43,788 nucleotides of DNA from Methanogenium sp. (GCA_030595665.1 JAUVCV010000017.1:1-43788); one strand, 5' to 3'; positions 1 to 8,044 are shown, counted from the stretch's first letter. Translations and numbers: made by a program. The notes: a model not told the origin generated them from the letters alone.

Positions 1-240
1 ATTTCATTTTCACCACATCCGGATTCACAGAGACACAGACCCGAAACACTGCAAGTATCGGGTATGCTGTGTGTTCCCGCTGAGTCATGAAAACTTCCCT
101 TACTATCTGTACATTTCTCTATATACTTTAGTTCTTTAGAAGAATAAACATCAATATGGGATTTGTTTTGAGCCTCTATGTTTTCACTTTGGTGGTGAAT
201 TTCTGGGAAAATAGTGAAAGTATCGGGATCAGGATTATCG
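1..240. repeat. Left copy of a 240-bp direct repeat
   Basis: Positions 1-240 align with 2496-2735 at a constant offset of 2495 with no gaps and only about ten mismatches. The similarity stops abruptly after about 240 and may continue to the left of the window. The two copies bracket the DUF4143 ATPase gene and a small membrane-protein ORF. Confidence 0.9.
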
Positions 241-272
241 GGGCCATCAGGATTATAGTCTGATACTAACCA
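1..272 (-). pseudogene. Fragment of a hypothetical Asp/Pro-linker gene, second copy of part of the gene at 2306-2953
   Basis: Reading the minus strand, an open frame runs from a TAG stop just above 272 off the left edge of the window without any ATG, GTG or TTG that could start it. It encodes a short D/P/N-rich linker followed by a Ser/Lys/Cys-containing tail that matches residue for residue, with few substitutions, the middle of the 215-residue protein encoded at 2306-2953. The 5' part of the gene is missing here, so this is a truncated duplicate. Its continuation lies outside the window. Function unknown. Confidence 0.55.
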
Positions 273-409
273 CTAACCGTTTCAGACATATCCGAAACGT
301 TTGTTCACGACTATGGAGTGCGATTAGAGTGCACGTCTCGAAATGCTCTCCGTTTCAATCCGGGCACACTCCGGGCATTCCTAATCGTCAGGTTCTGCAG
401 GATAATTTT

Positions 410-439
410 AGGATATCCAATACAAGGATATCCAATACA
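410..439. repeat. Perfect 15-bp tandem repeat (two units)
   Basis: The unit AGGATATCCAATACA occurs twice head to tail at 410-424 and 425-439. Each unit contains the palindrome GGATATCC. It lies downstream of the ATPase gene, which is transcribed towards it. It could be a simple slippage duplication or a protein-binding site; nothing decides between them. Confidence 0.8.
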
Positions 440-490
440 TAATTCTCAGGTGCAACATCCTCAGAGGTAACATCATCAGGGGTAAAATCC

Positions 491-1816
491 TCAAAGATAT
501 GCATTCAGTCTCCAGATAAGGTATAGCGGAATCTCCAGAACCTCACCATATTCATCCGAATGTCTGGCAATATTATTGCGACTGGTCCGTACAGCAATAC
601 GCGGGCTGTATTTTTTCCTGTACTCTGCAAGACTTCTTGAACGAGTCTTTCTTGCTGATTTAACTTCTAATGGAACAACATCGACACCTTCCTGTATGAT
701 ATAATCAACTTCCGCAATCCCGCCTGATTTCCAGAAAAAAGGTCTTTGGAAATCACTTGCAACGAGTTCTGTCAATACGAAATTTTCCGTTAGAATCCCC
801 CGCATGTCGGCGGTCAGTGGAGAGGTGTCTAAAACAACCTCTGCCGGGAATTTGCTCATCCTGCGTAACAGTCCCACATCTGAGAAATAGATCTTGAAGA
901 ATGTAATGTCCGCATATGTTGTAACCGGAATATAGGGCCGCCCAATCTTTTCGACCTTGTAGATGAGCCCTGCCGATATCAGCCATTGCAGAGAGTCTTC
1001 CAGATCGCGGGCACGCAAACCCTTTTTTACATGGGCGAATATGAATTTCTGATTGTCCTTTGCAAGCTGTGCAGGGATTGCCTTCCAGATAAGGGTAAGT
1101 TTTGGAAATTCGGATACGGACGCATATTTCACGAAATCTTTTTCATAATTATTGAGAATCTCGCTTTGTATTGTTTCTACAATCCCGATGTCGTGGTTAT
1201 TTATCCATGAATTGACAACCTCGGGCAGACCTCCCGTGATCAGGTATTCACGATATGCTTCTTCCAGTTTGCCGGTAAATGCAGCGGATATCGCTTCATC
1301 CGGGGATAAATTATTCAGGTACTCGTAAAGGAGTTCTTCATCCTTTGCCAGGAGAAATTCCGGAAAATTAAGAGGATACATCTTAAGCATCTGCACCTTG
1401 CCAACCGGAAATGAGACATTTTTCCCCATCTGTGCAATAGCTACTCCCAACAGGGAACCGGCGGCAGCAACGTGGAGTTCGGGCAGGTTTTCGCAGAAAT
1501 ATTTGAGAGAGGTTATCGCACGGGGGCAAATCTGAATTTCGTCTAATATGAGGATGGTTGTTCCGGGCCGGATGGATTTATTCCTCATAATGCCAAGGTC
1601 TTTGATAATTCTTGAAACATTCAGGTCGCCTTCGAATATCTTTTGCAGCCGGTCATCATATTCGAAGTTGAAATAAGCGATATCTTTGAATTCCGCCTCA
1701 CCAAAATGCTTCACTATCCATGTTTTCCCGCACTGGCGAATTCCTTCAATAATCACCGGTTTACGATCCCCACTGTCTTTCCATTTGAGTAAAGTATCGT
1801 AAATGAACCGTTTCAT
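491..1816 (-). CDS. AAA family ATPase with DUF4143 domain
   Basis: This 441-residue protein has the architecture of the AAA_14/DUF4143 ATPase family, common in archaea and anaerobes and mostly uncharacterised. A P-loop GIRQCGKT lies at residues 25-32 and a Walker B TILILDE at 87-93. The DUF4143 C-terminal half ends in a restriction-endonuclease-like pattern: Glu-Val-Asp at 369-371 and PLEVKS around 382-387, matching the E-D-ExK layout of this family. The start is the ATG at 1816. A TATA-like stretch 25-30 nt upstream suggests a leaderless mRNA. It stands alone between two copies of a direct repeat, which suggests acquisition or local rearrangement. Biological role unknown; the family call is secure. 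Confidence 0.92.
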   Translation of the reverse strand: MKRFIYDTLLKWKDSGDRKPVIIEGIRQCGKTWIVKHFGEAEFKDIAYFNFEYDDRLQKIFEGDLNVSRIIKDLGIMRNKSIRPGTTILILDEIQICPRAITSLKYFCENLPELHVAAAGSLLGVAIAQMGKNVSFPVGKVQMLKMYPLNFPEFLLAKDEELLYEYLNNLSPDEAISAAFTGKLEEAYREYLITGGLPEVVNSWINNHDIGIVETIQSEILNNYEKDFVKYASVSEFPKLTLIWKAIPAQLAKDNQKFIFAHVKKGLRARDLEDSLQWLISAGLIYKVEKIGRPYIPVTTYADITFFKIYFSDVGLLRRMSKFPAEVVLDTSPLTADMRGILTENFVLTELVASDFQRPFFWKSGGIAEVDYIIQEGVDVVPLEVKSARKTRSRSLAEYRKKYSPRIAVRTSRNNIARHSDEYGEVLEIPLYLIWRLNAYL

Positions 1817-1838
1817 GAAATGACATTTGCACTATTAA

Positions 1839-1849
1839 GTATATATTAT
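1839..1849 (-). promoter_or_regulatory. TATA-like promoter of the DUF4143 ATPase gene
   Basis: On the minus strand the sequence AATATATACTT is centred about 27 nt before the ATG at 1816. This is the archaeal TATA distance expected if transcription starts at or next to the start codon. Confidence 0.4.
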
Positions 1850-2119
1850 GTGTGTCCAGTACACATTTTTGCAACTTATTTTGTGCACGTATCACACATT
1901 TCTCTAACTTAAGGTAATATGGCGGCTGTGAGCGTTTGGTGCATCCGTACAGGGACGCAGGTCAGAAGGGAGGCCGTTGACCCTAAGGGTGAGCGGCTGT
2001 TTGGAGAAAACCGACCCCAGGAAAGCCACACAAAATCCATACCGTTTTCAGGAGCAAATATTACACTTTCACCCCCCTCACCCCCAACCTTTACCATCCA
2101 CGCCATAAAAGAGAAGAAT

Positions 2120-2332
2120 ATGATATATGCCTGGCGTGAACTCCTCTACCCGGCAGAATGGGGATTCCGTTTCTTCATTGCCTCCATGTTGGTTGCTCTC
2201 GTTTCTCACTTTGCAACAATGGAATTTGTGCTTCTATTCTACCTGATGATCGCCGGATGTGCTTTTTGCTTCCTCCTTCAGCTGCGGATTGCAATACTTT
2301 CGATCTTAGGGAGAATTCCAACATCTGGTTAA
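2120..2332 (+). CDS. Small hypothetical membrane protein
   Basis: The frame is open from about 1919, but only the part from the ATG at 2120 looks like protein: 70 residues with two strongly hydrophobic stretches (about residues 17-34 and 36-63), so probably two membrane segments. Residues before this Met are compositionally unlike a gene. No family is recognised and there is no clear ribosome-binding site. It converges on the hypothetical gene ending at 2306, overlapping it by 27 nt. It may be a genuine small membrane protein or a remnant; moderate to low confidence. Confidence 0.4.
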   Translation: MIYAWRELLYPAEWGFRFFIASMLVALVSHFATMEFVLLFYLMIAGCAFCFLLQLRIAILSILGRIPTSG

Positions 2333-2953
2333 GTAACGCTTAAATATACCCCCGGGCAGGGGAAACACACTATCCTTCCGACGGTTGGTTTTCACCATTT
2401 CATATGATTTATTTGTCTTTTTTGCGGGTTTATTTTGTGATTTATATCCATATTGGTCTTCATTCGACAATTCATGCCTGAATGTACGACTCGACATTTC
2501 ATTTTCACCACATCCGGATTCACAGAGACACAGACCCGAACCACTGCAAGTATCGGGCATGCTGTGTGTTCCCGCTGAGTCATGAAAACTTCCCTTACTA
2601 TCTGTACATTTCTCTATATACTTTAGTTCTTTAGAAGAATAAACATCAATATGGGATTTGTTTTGAGCCTCTTTGTTTTCACTTTGGTGGTGAATTTTTG
2701 GTAAAAGAGTGAAAGTATCGGCATCAGGATTATCGGGATCACCAGGATCATCAGGATCGGAATTGTCCCCCTCTCCCTCATTGGAATCATCGATCCAGAC
2801 ATCCGCCTTATCCACCCATTCCCGGTACATTTCATGATCGAAAGAGAAATGATGCTCCCGTCTCATCATTGAAATTCCACATACATCCCCTGCCACTGCT
2901 GCATCAATGAGACTCACTGCCGGGCACGTGTCCGGAATTCCGGTATATGTCAA
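2306..2953 (-). CDS. Hypothetical protein with Asp/Pro-rich linker, possibly degraded
   Basis: The open frame starts at TTG (2953) and encodes 215 residues. The first 60 or so resemble a folded segment (IDAAVAGDVCGISMMRREHH). Then comes an acidic, D/P/N-rich low-complexity linker (about residues 60-80) and a polar, Cys-rich tail. There is no ATG before residue 29, and the upstream region is open in a neighbouring frame (2904-3140), so the true N terminus may have been lost by frameshift. Part of it is duplicated at 1-272. The N-terminal part vaguely recalls PIN-like toxin families, but no catalytic acidic set can be assigned. Treat as a hypothetical or decaying gene. Confidence 0.4.
   Translation of the reverse strand: MTYTGIPDTCPAVSLIDAAVAGDVCGISMMRREHHFSFDHEMYREWVDKADVWIDDSNEGEGDNSDPDDPGDPDNPDADTFTLLPKIHHQSENKEAQNKSHIDVYSSKELKYIEKCTDSKGSFHDSAGTHSMPDTCSGSGLCLCESGCGENEMSSRTFRHELSNEDQYGYKSQNKPAKKTNKSYEMVKTNRRKDSVFPLPGGIFKRYLTRCWNSP
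2496..2735. repeat. Right copy of the 240-bp direct repeat
   Basis: Pairs with 1-240 without gaps. It lies inside the minus-strand hypothetical gene at 2306-2953, so this copy is the one with gene context on both sides and is probably the parent. Confidence 0.9.
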
Positions 2954-3159
2954 TCCAGCCGTGGAGTAACCGGTGAATATCAGAGGTGAGAACTACCGTA
3001 TGAAAGAACGTCAGAAGACCAGGAGAGTTTCTCCGGTTAGTGGTGTACTCAATAGGAAAGTATAAGGAATATTGTGGGAAGATGTTCCGGCGTGCTTGGG
3101 GAAAACGAACCCGAAGTTGAGAGTGTTGTATGAATAACATTATTTTATGGAGGATTTAG

Positions 3160-4452
3160 ATGACATTCGAAACAGAATTCGTATCAAAAGATCAGGTCCG
3201 GGGCTCTACAATGAAAAAAATTGTTCTTGTCCAGCGAAATGATCCGAATTCTGATGCTGCTACAAATTCGCGGAAACTGGCAGAACTCAATGAGTTAGCA
3301 GATTCCGGAGATTATATGGTTGTTGGCTCATTTGTGCAATCAAGACTTCCTGACCGGAAGTACCAGATCGGTTGCGGAAAGGTGGATGAGCTTGCAGAGC
3401 TTGTGGAATCTCTGGATGCGAAAAAAGTAATTTTTAACAACCCGCTGTCGATGACGCAGATCTATAATATCTCTGAGTCGTGCAACTGTGAAGTAATAGA
3501 CCGGTTCCAGCTTATCCTTGAGATATTTGCTGCAAGAGCCATTACAAAGCGTGCAAAACTACAGGTAGAGCTTGCGGAATTACAATATAAGCTTCCGAAA
3601 ACAAAGGCGATCCTTTCCCTGATGAAGAAGGAAAAGCAGGGATTCATGGGTCTTGGAGGGTATGAGGATGCTTATGAGCAGGACATTAAGAAAAGGATCG
3701 CAAGAATAAGGGCCGAACTTCAGCAGGGAGACGGGAGCGAGGCACAACGCATTTTCAGGCATGAAAAGGGATTTTCCCTGGTAGCTCTGGCAGGGTATAC
3801 GAATGCGGGAAAAAGTACTCTTTTCCAGTCACTTGTAGAGGAAGAGACAATAATCAAAGACATGCTCTTTACGACACTGTCTCCTACAACACGTGCTCTC
3901 ACGGCAAATGGTAGAAAGATGCTTTTGACAGATACGGTGGGATTTATCGAAGACCTCCCCCACGTGATGGTGGATGCGTTCAGGTCAACACTTGATGAGA
4001 TATTCCTGGCTGATATCATTCTTCTTGTGGTGGATATGAATGATCCGGTGGATATTATACGACAAAAACTGACTGTCTGCCATGATATCTTCTGGGAGAG
4101 AACGGAGGGTGCAGTGATAGTTACTGCTCTTAACAAGGCCGATCTTCTTCCTGATGAAGAACTGCAGGAGAAAATGGAAGCGATCGGTGATCTTGTTCCT
4201 GCTCCTGTCATGATATCTGCAAAATCAGGAGAAGGTATTGACGAACTGAAACAGATTCTGTATGAGAAGCTTCCGAAGTGGGAACGTTGCAGGCTGTCCA
4301 TCCCGCTATCTGAAAAGAGTATATCCATAGTATCATGGCTTTATGATGAAGGCATTGTGCACACAATCGAGTATGGTGAATCCATTCTCATGGAAATAGA
4401 GGCAAGGGATGAAATAATTCAGAAAGTAGGGCCTTTCGCCCTGTCTTCCTGA
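3160..4452 (+). CDS. hflX: GTPase HflX
   Basis: HflX is a ribosome-associated GTPase that rescues or splits stalled ribosomes under stress. The 430-residue protein has the HflX N-terminal domain, a coiled helical linker (about residues 125-190) and a TRAFAC G domain. The G domain shows G1 GYTNAGKST near residue 211, G3 DTVGFIEDLP near 258 and G4 NKAD near 324. Length is normal for the family. The start at 3160 is chosen because GGAGG sits about 8 nt upstream; an internal ATG at 3211 is an alternative, losing 17 residues. The gene is monocistronic, with no same-strand neighbour nearby. Confidence 0.95.
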   Translation: MTFETEFVSKDQVRGSTMKKIVLVQRNDPNSDAATNSRKLAELNELADSGDYMVVGSFVQSRLPDRKYQIGCGKVDELAELVESLDAKKVIFNNPLSMTQIYNISESCNCEVIDRFQLILEIFAARAITKRAKLQVELAELQYKLPKTKAILSLMKKEKQGFMGLGGYEDAYEQDIKKRIARIRAELQQGDGSEAQRIFRHEKGFSLVALAGYTNAGKSTLFQSLVEEETIIKDMLFTTLSPTTRALTANGRKMLLTDTVGFIEDLPHVMVDAFRSTLDEIFLADIILLVVDMNDPVDIIRQKLTVCHDIFWERTEGAVIVTALNKADLLPDEELQEKMEAIGDLVPAPVMISAKSGEGIDELKQILYEKLPKWERCRLSIPLSEKSISIVSWLYDEGIVHTIEYGESILMEIEARDEIIQKVGPFALSS

Positions 4453-4540
4453 TGATATTATCATTCGGTGAATATTAGTTCGTATACGTGCGAAAAGTCG
4501 ATATATATAGGTCGTTTAGATAATTGTGAACGGGTTTTCT

Positions 4541-4756
4541 TCATACATCCCCGTTCACTTTTTGTCCAGATCCATTCCTGCTCCGGTTGTTCTCAATTAT
4601 TTTCCTGACAGAGAAGAGAGCTTCATTAACAGAACTGCATCTGGAAATAATCATCCGGTTATGCCCCCACTGGATCCGGGTAAATAGTGGCACAGCCTGT
4701 GCCCATTTTTGATCTCCGGCAGCGGCAGGCAGAACACCCGGTACAACCAGGCTCAA
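4541..4756 (-). pseudogene. Remnant of a YhcG/DUF1016 family nuclease gene
   Basis: The 71-residue open frame contains IQWGHNRMIISRC followed by NEALFSVRKIIENN-SRN. This is the hallmark segment of the DUF1016 N-terminal domain of YhcG-type PDDEXK proteins (family consensus IPWGHN...ALFYVRKTIENNWSRN). The conserved Trp before SRN is lost, the expected N terminus and the whole C-terminal nuclease domain are missing, and no start signal is seen. It aligns with a second, differently broken remnant of the same family at 22871-23343. These proteins are typically tied to restriction or defence loci; this copy is dead. Confidence 0.75.
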
Positions 4757-4852
4757 CTCAGTTCCAACTTCCCATCAGATATCCGGTCTCTATTCATATG
4801 TGGTGGGGATGGCGATGGAGATAGTCAGGATTTTCCCCGAATGCCAATTCTC

Positions 4853-5269
4853 CTAAAAACCCAGATCGCCTTTTTCCCGCATATAGTTCCCCGGGCCGGA
4901 AAGAGAGTACATTGTCGTCAGGATCTGTTCCAGTGGCACAAGAATAGACGTTTCTGATTCAAATGCATCTGCAAGCATTCGCAGACCGTCCTGAATCCGT
5001 TCGAAATGGACGGGGGTAAGTGCTACCGTAGAATCTCCCGAACGAACGCGCTTGAATCGATTCATGATTCCGTTATATGCGGTATTTAAGATGCAATCTG
5101 CCATGAGATAATCCCCGGTAAATGCATACCTGAGCGTCCGACTGGTGATCCCATATGCAGCAGAAAAATAGTATATCTTCTTCTCGACACTCTCTTCTTT
5201 TCTCATGGCCACCTCTACACGCCGCAGCTCGGTGACCAGCTCTTTCCTGAAGAAATCCTCTCTTGACAT
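4853..5269 (-). CDS. Hypothetical protein, second gene of a regulator pair
   Basis: The 138-residue protein is helical and charged at its N terminus (EELVTELRR/EVAMRKEESVEKK-like), with no membrane segment or recognisable catalytic motif. The ATG at 5269 is preceded by AGGAGATGG about 7 nt away, and the gene starts 14 nt after the stop of the winged-helix gene at 5284-5811. The two therefore form a bicistronic operon. A small regulator followed by a compact helical protein resembles a toxin-antitoxin or regulator-effector layout, but that is inference only. Family not recognised. Confidence 0.75.
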   Translation of the reverse strand: MSREDFFRKELVTELRRVEVAMRKEESVEKKIYYFSAAYGITSRTLRYAFTGDYLMADCILNTAYNGIMNRFKRVRSGDSTVALTPVHFERIQDGLRMLADAFESETSILVPLEQILTTMYSLSGPGNYMREKGDLGF

Positions 5270-5283
5270 AAATTTCCCATCTC

Positions 5284-5811
5284 CTATTGGTATAATCGAT
5301 TAAAGTCGGTTTCAAATTCGCTCGCCGTTACACATGGCCGGGTGGGATACCATGAATCACCCCCATCTGCTTCACAGCAATATCCCGGAGTACATTCAGG
5401 ACCATAACCATCCTGATTCCGGGTGTTTGAAAAACGTGCCCATACATCTTCTGTCGATGATTCCGGGACTACCGGGACATTTCGGGCCGCGTGCTGATCA
5501 ATATATGCACGTATTTCCCGTACTTTCTCTTCGCCAAGCATTCGTTCAATCAATGCATTGTTCATACTGTCAATTGACTGCACAATAGGGGAGTCAGAAT
5601 TTATTGAGTACTGTGGAATCCGGGCATCGCTGGCATTAAGAATGCCCCATTCAACAAACTTCCTGACTACCTTGCCTACCGTAACACGACTGACCCCTGC
5701 TTCCTCTGATAATTCAGTGACATTAAATTCAATGCACTCAAGAGGCAAAAGGAATTCAAGGAGCCGCAATTCACAGGTGTTGCCAAACACCCCTTCAAAA
5801 GGTCGGATCAA
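5284..5811 (-). CDS. Winged helix-turn-helix transcriptional regulator
   Basis: The 175-residue protein carries an N-terminal winged helix-turn-helix. The segment around residues 29-58 (VTELSEEAGVSRVTVGKVV) is a classic helix-turn-helix followed by FVEWGIL, as in MarR/ArsR-like archaeal regulators. The C-terminal third is polar, Cys- and Gly-containing, and probably flexible. The start is TTG at 5811: no in-frame ATG precedes the conserved part, and a GGAG/GTGA stretch lies just upstream. It is the first gene of a pair with the hypothetical gene at 4853-5269 (14-nt gap). It probably regulates its own operon. Confidence 0.8.
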   Translation of the reverse strand: MIRPFEGVFGNTCELRLLEFLLPLECIEFNVTELSEEAGVSRVTVGKVVRKFVEWGILNASDARIPQYSINSDSPIVQSIDSMNNALIERMLGEEKVREIRAYIDQHAARNVPVVPESSTEDVWARFSNTRNQDGYGPECTPGYCCEADGGDSWYPTRPCVTASEFETDFNRLYQ

Positions 5812-5944
5812 ATCTCACATCTCCAATGGGTTCAATTATTCAATTTTGTCTCTACATGATAGATCCGGATACTGGAAAAGCCCGGATGTAGTGATAAATA
5901 ATATTGTCGCATGTGATAAAAATATTTTGCATTGTGTCGGTAGT

Positions 5945-6229
5945 TCAATGAAATTCTTTTATGAATCCACGTTCCTGCAATGCCAAAATGGCCTTCGGAA
6001 TATTTGATATGTAATATTTTTCTTCCTTCTTTTTTATTGTTGTAATATAACCATCATTTTGTAATTGCTTTATTGCATCCTTTAGTTTGAGATATTCGCG
6101 GCCCGGAAACTTTTTCCCGTATAATTTTTTCAATTTTTGAGAATGATATCCTCTCTCTGAGCTTAGATTTCTTCTTTTATAAAATATATTCAGGATGAAC
6201 AACATTTCTTCAGAAAGTTCGTCTGGCAT
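5945..6229 (-). CDS. Small winged-helix DNA-binding protein
   Basis: The 94-residue protein reads as a compact winged helix: a basic helical region (RGYHSQKLKKLYGKKFPG), then LKDAIKQLQNDGYITTIKKK, which looks like a recognition helix and wing. Its codons are AT-rich compared with neighbouring genes, suggesting recent arrival. The ATG at 6229 has no ribosome-binding site, but a TATA-like GTATTTATTC lies about 25 nt upstream, so the mRNA is probably leaderless. Four repeated ACTATAAA motifs begin at that promoter and continue upstream, which suggests autoregulation. Target genes unknown. Confidence 0.7.
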   Translation of the reverse strand: MPDELSEEMLFILNIFYKRRNLSSERGYHSQKLKKLYGKKFPGREYLKLKDAIKQLQNDGYITTIKKKEEKYYISNIPKAILALQERGFIKEFH

Positions 6230-6257
6230 GGGAGGTCAATAAATAGTTAGAATAAAT

Positions 6258-6397
6258 ACTATAAATATATGTTACTATAAATCAGGCCAAGGGATTTTTA
6301 TATACCCTGTACTAATTTTTATAGTAAACCCCCATGATGCCCGTAGCCATCACACAAAAACCGATAAAAGTCAATCTGGAATTTTGACTTTTATAGT
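6258..6397. promoter_or_regulatory. Cluster of four ACTATAAA-type motifs (candidate operators)
   Basis: ACTATAAAT occurs as a direct repeat at 6258-6266 and 6274-6282, exactly 16 bp apart. The reverse complement TTTATAGT occurs at 6318-6325 and 6390-6397. The first site overlaps the putative promoter of the winged-helix gene starting at 6229. The arrangement suits cooperative binding by a dimeric regulator; the adjacent gene is the obvious candidate. Confidence 0.5.
6364..6394. repeat. Perfect 11-bp inverted repeat with 9-nt spacer
   Basis: ATAAAAGTCAA at 6364-6374 is perfectly complementary to TTGACTTTTAT at 6384-6394. It could be a hairpin in RNA or an operator. It overlaps the fourth ACTATAAA-type motif and ends 12 bp before the MITE-like element. 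Confidence 0.75.
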
Positions 6398-6405
6398 AAA
6401 GGGAA

Positions 6406-6525
6406 GGCACTGTCGGATTTTTCAGTGATAGGAGAGTACGAAATAGATTGTCTCAGTTCAAATCAGCTGAAAAAGTAATTGCACCTTAAGAATGATCAAT
6501 GATAACTGGATTTTCCGACAGTGCC
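6406..6525. mobile_element. 120-bp MITE-like element with terminal inverted repeats
   Basis: The ends are GGCACTGTCGGA (6406-6417) and its exact inverse TCCGACAGTGCC (6514-6525). Weaker similarity continues inward to about 25 bp (shared CAGT-AT). The interior is non-coding and AT-rich. Termini beginning GGCACTGT are typical of the IS6 family, so this could be a non-autonomous derivative. No clear 8-bp target duplication is visible (flanks AAAGGGAA and AATAAAAT), and no second copy was seen in the window. Confidence 0.65.
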
Positions 6526-6904
6526 AATAAAATGACCCTTAATTCTTGAATTCAGATAAAACATACCAAATGGAGTGAAAAACCAAATAAACGGCAGAAA
6601 TGCAATATTCAAATTTTGTCAATGATGAAACAGCAGTCCTGCATGCAAACCACTGATGAAATCAATAAATAGGACATCAATAGAGACCTCCGAAATCATA
6701 TGAAAGGCACAAAAAACCACCAAATGCATTCACCATCCTCTGCCGGGGAAAGAGATATAGAAAATCTGTTCCAACACTCCATCCATATGGGCCGGGATTT
6801 GGAATAATCTGGAACCGGGAAAGGGAGGATGCTCAGTCCTGCCACTCCCGGCCCGTTAAAAATATTATTTTGCAGGTGCACGAACCCTGCCCATGATGAT
6901 ATTT
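6526..6904. other. Intergenic stretch without a convincing gene
   Basis: About 380 bp between the MITE-like element and the permease remnant. Short frames on both strands have no start signals or recognisable motifs. No repeats or RNA gene seen. Confidence 0.5.
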
Positions 6905-7060
6905 CTATTCCGCCCTCAGCGCCTCAATCGGGCCAGGGTTCGTTTGCCCACCATGCCGGGGACACCCCGCGGATGATACAGATAGAACACGAGCCACTCC
7001 CTGCCACTGCCAGCCAAATGACCTCACCCTCTTCAAACCGGCCACGGACAGCGACCTAAG
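6905..7060 (-). pseudogene. C-terminal remnant of a MacB/FtsX-type ABC permease
   Basis: The minus strand ends with PIEALRAE and a TAG stop at 6905-6907. This is the typical C terminus of MacB-type permeases (DPIEALRYE in many members). In a neighbouring frame immediately upstream it encodes EVIWLAVAGSG and then IIRGVSPAWWA, matching the last membrane helix and the G-x-x-PAW-A turn that precedes it. The two parts are in different frames, so at least one frameshift has occurred, and the rest of the gene is absent. Confidence 0.55.
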
Positions 7061-7129
7061 GATTACCGTCATGCACCCGTGCAATTCGAATCACTCTTTT
7101 AGGACCGGACAACAGACGTTGTAGTACCC

Positions 7130-7363
7130 ATGATCACCGTCAACTGTGCCTCATGCAGGGCAAAGCTCTTCCGCTATCAGAAGATCGGAAAGGGCCGCCT
7201 GCTGCACTGCTGGAAGACGCGAATCTCCAGTGATCATACCGTCCGGGAGGGAAATGATGTCTATTGTCCGAAGTGCGGGCAGCATATTGGCGTGGTGGAG
7301 ACACAGTGGATCAATATGCACGGGGGATCGTTTACCGTGAAAGGATCGGCACTGAAGAAATGA
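7130..7363 (+). CDS. Small zinc-ribbon protein
   Basis: This 77-residue protein has two Cys pairs, CASC at about residues 6-9 and CPKC at about 46-49. They flank a basic, beta-rich segment and so form one four-Cys zinc ribbon. No further domain follows. Similar stand-alone ribbons are frequent in methanogens and are usually annotated as hypothetical; RNA, DNA or protein binding are all possible. The ATG at 7130 is the only sensible start, but no Shine-Dalgarno sequence is visible. It is convergent with the membrane-protein gene ending at 7431. Confidence 0.75.
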   Translation: MITVNCASCRAKLFRYQKIGKGRLLHCWKTRISSDHTVREGNDVYCPKCGQHIGVVETQWINMHGGSFTVKGSALKK

Positions 7364-7430
7364 GGTCCGGGCATCTGTAGTGGTTACGTCCACCATACGC
7401 CCGTTATTTTTCGTTCACTTTGTGGTTCAT

Positions 7431-7964
7431 TCACTCACCCCTCCTCACCTCATTATAAATCGATACCACCGAGAGACTGATCAGGTTCATGGTGGTGGCG
7501 GCATGCCAGAAGTAGGCTTCAACTCTGGAAAGCTCCGCAATCCACCCGGACCAGAGCATGAAGCAGATGATTGAAAAGGAGAGGAGAGTATCTACTGCAA
7601 GAAAGACAAGCGGCCGTCCCACAATACTTCCTGCCTGTGCAATCGTACAGTACTCAAAGAGTGACGGACGGCCCAGAATGTCGAGAAGGCTTCTGCCGAC
7701 GTTCATCAAAAGGTCTGCTGCCGCCCATGCAACAACACACCAGCCAACCCAGACAAGAAGAGGTGATGTGCCCATCCCGATGCGGACAGCGGTGAGGCCG
7801 AAGAGGAGTTTAAAAATGCAGAACGGGATGCCGATCGTCAGGCCCAAAAAGAAAGGCCGGACAAAGAACCGCTGGATGCGGTCGGCTTCTTCAGTGCAGC
7901 GATCTCTATCAGGGGGTTTGAGAGCGACCTTCATTCCTACAGGTCTTTTGACGCGATAGCACAT
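7431..7964 (-). CDS. Hypothetical multi-pass membrane protein
   Basis: The 177-residue protein has a basic, polar N terminus followed by four hydrophobic stretches at roughly residues 37-60, 67-87, 112-137 and 153-167, so it is probably a four-helix membrane protein. No motif links it to a known transporter or enzyme. The start at 7964 gives the longest frame; an ATG at 7934 (residue 11) would be equally acceptable, since neither has a strong ribosome-binding site. Upstream on the same strand lies the broken methyltransferase gene, whose stop is about 80 nt away. Confidence 0.7.
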   Translation of the reverse strand: MCYRVKRPVGMKVALKPPDRDRCTEEADRIQRFFVRPFFLGLTIGIPFCIFKLLFGLTAVRIGMGTSPLLVWVGWCVVAWAAADLLMNVGRSLLDILGRPSLFEYCTIAQAGSIVGRPLVFLAVDTLLSFSIICFMLWSGWIAELSRVEAYFWHAATTMNLISLSVVSIYNEVRRGE

Positions 7965-8044
7965 AACATGGCATTCCCGGCCGTGACCGGAGTTCGTGCT
8001 ATGCTTTGCGGATTTCGGGTGCTTATTTCATTCTCATGGTTATT

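Noticed and set aside
345-365. GTTTCAATCC, which resembles the start of some CRISPR repeats
   Set aside because: It occurs once, with no second regularly spaced copy and no cas gene in the window.
1849-1865. TGTGT-CCAGT-ACACA palindrome upstream of the ATPase promoter
   Set aside because: Five-base arms are too short to distinguish from chance, and no partner regulator is evident.
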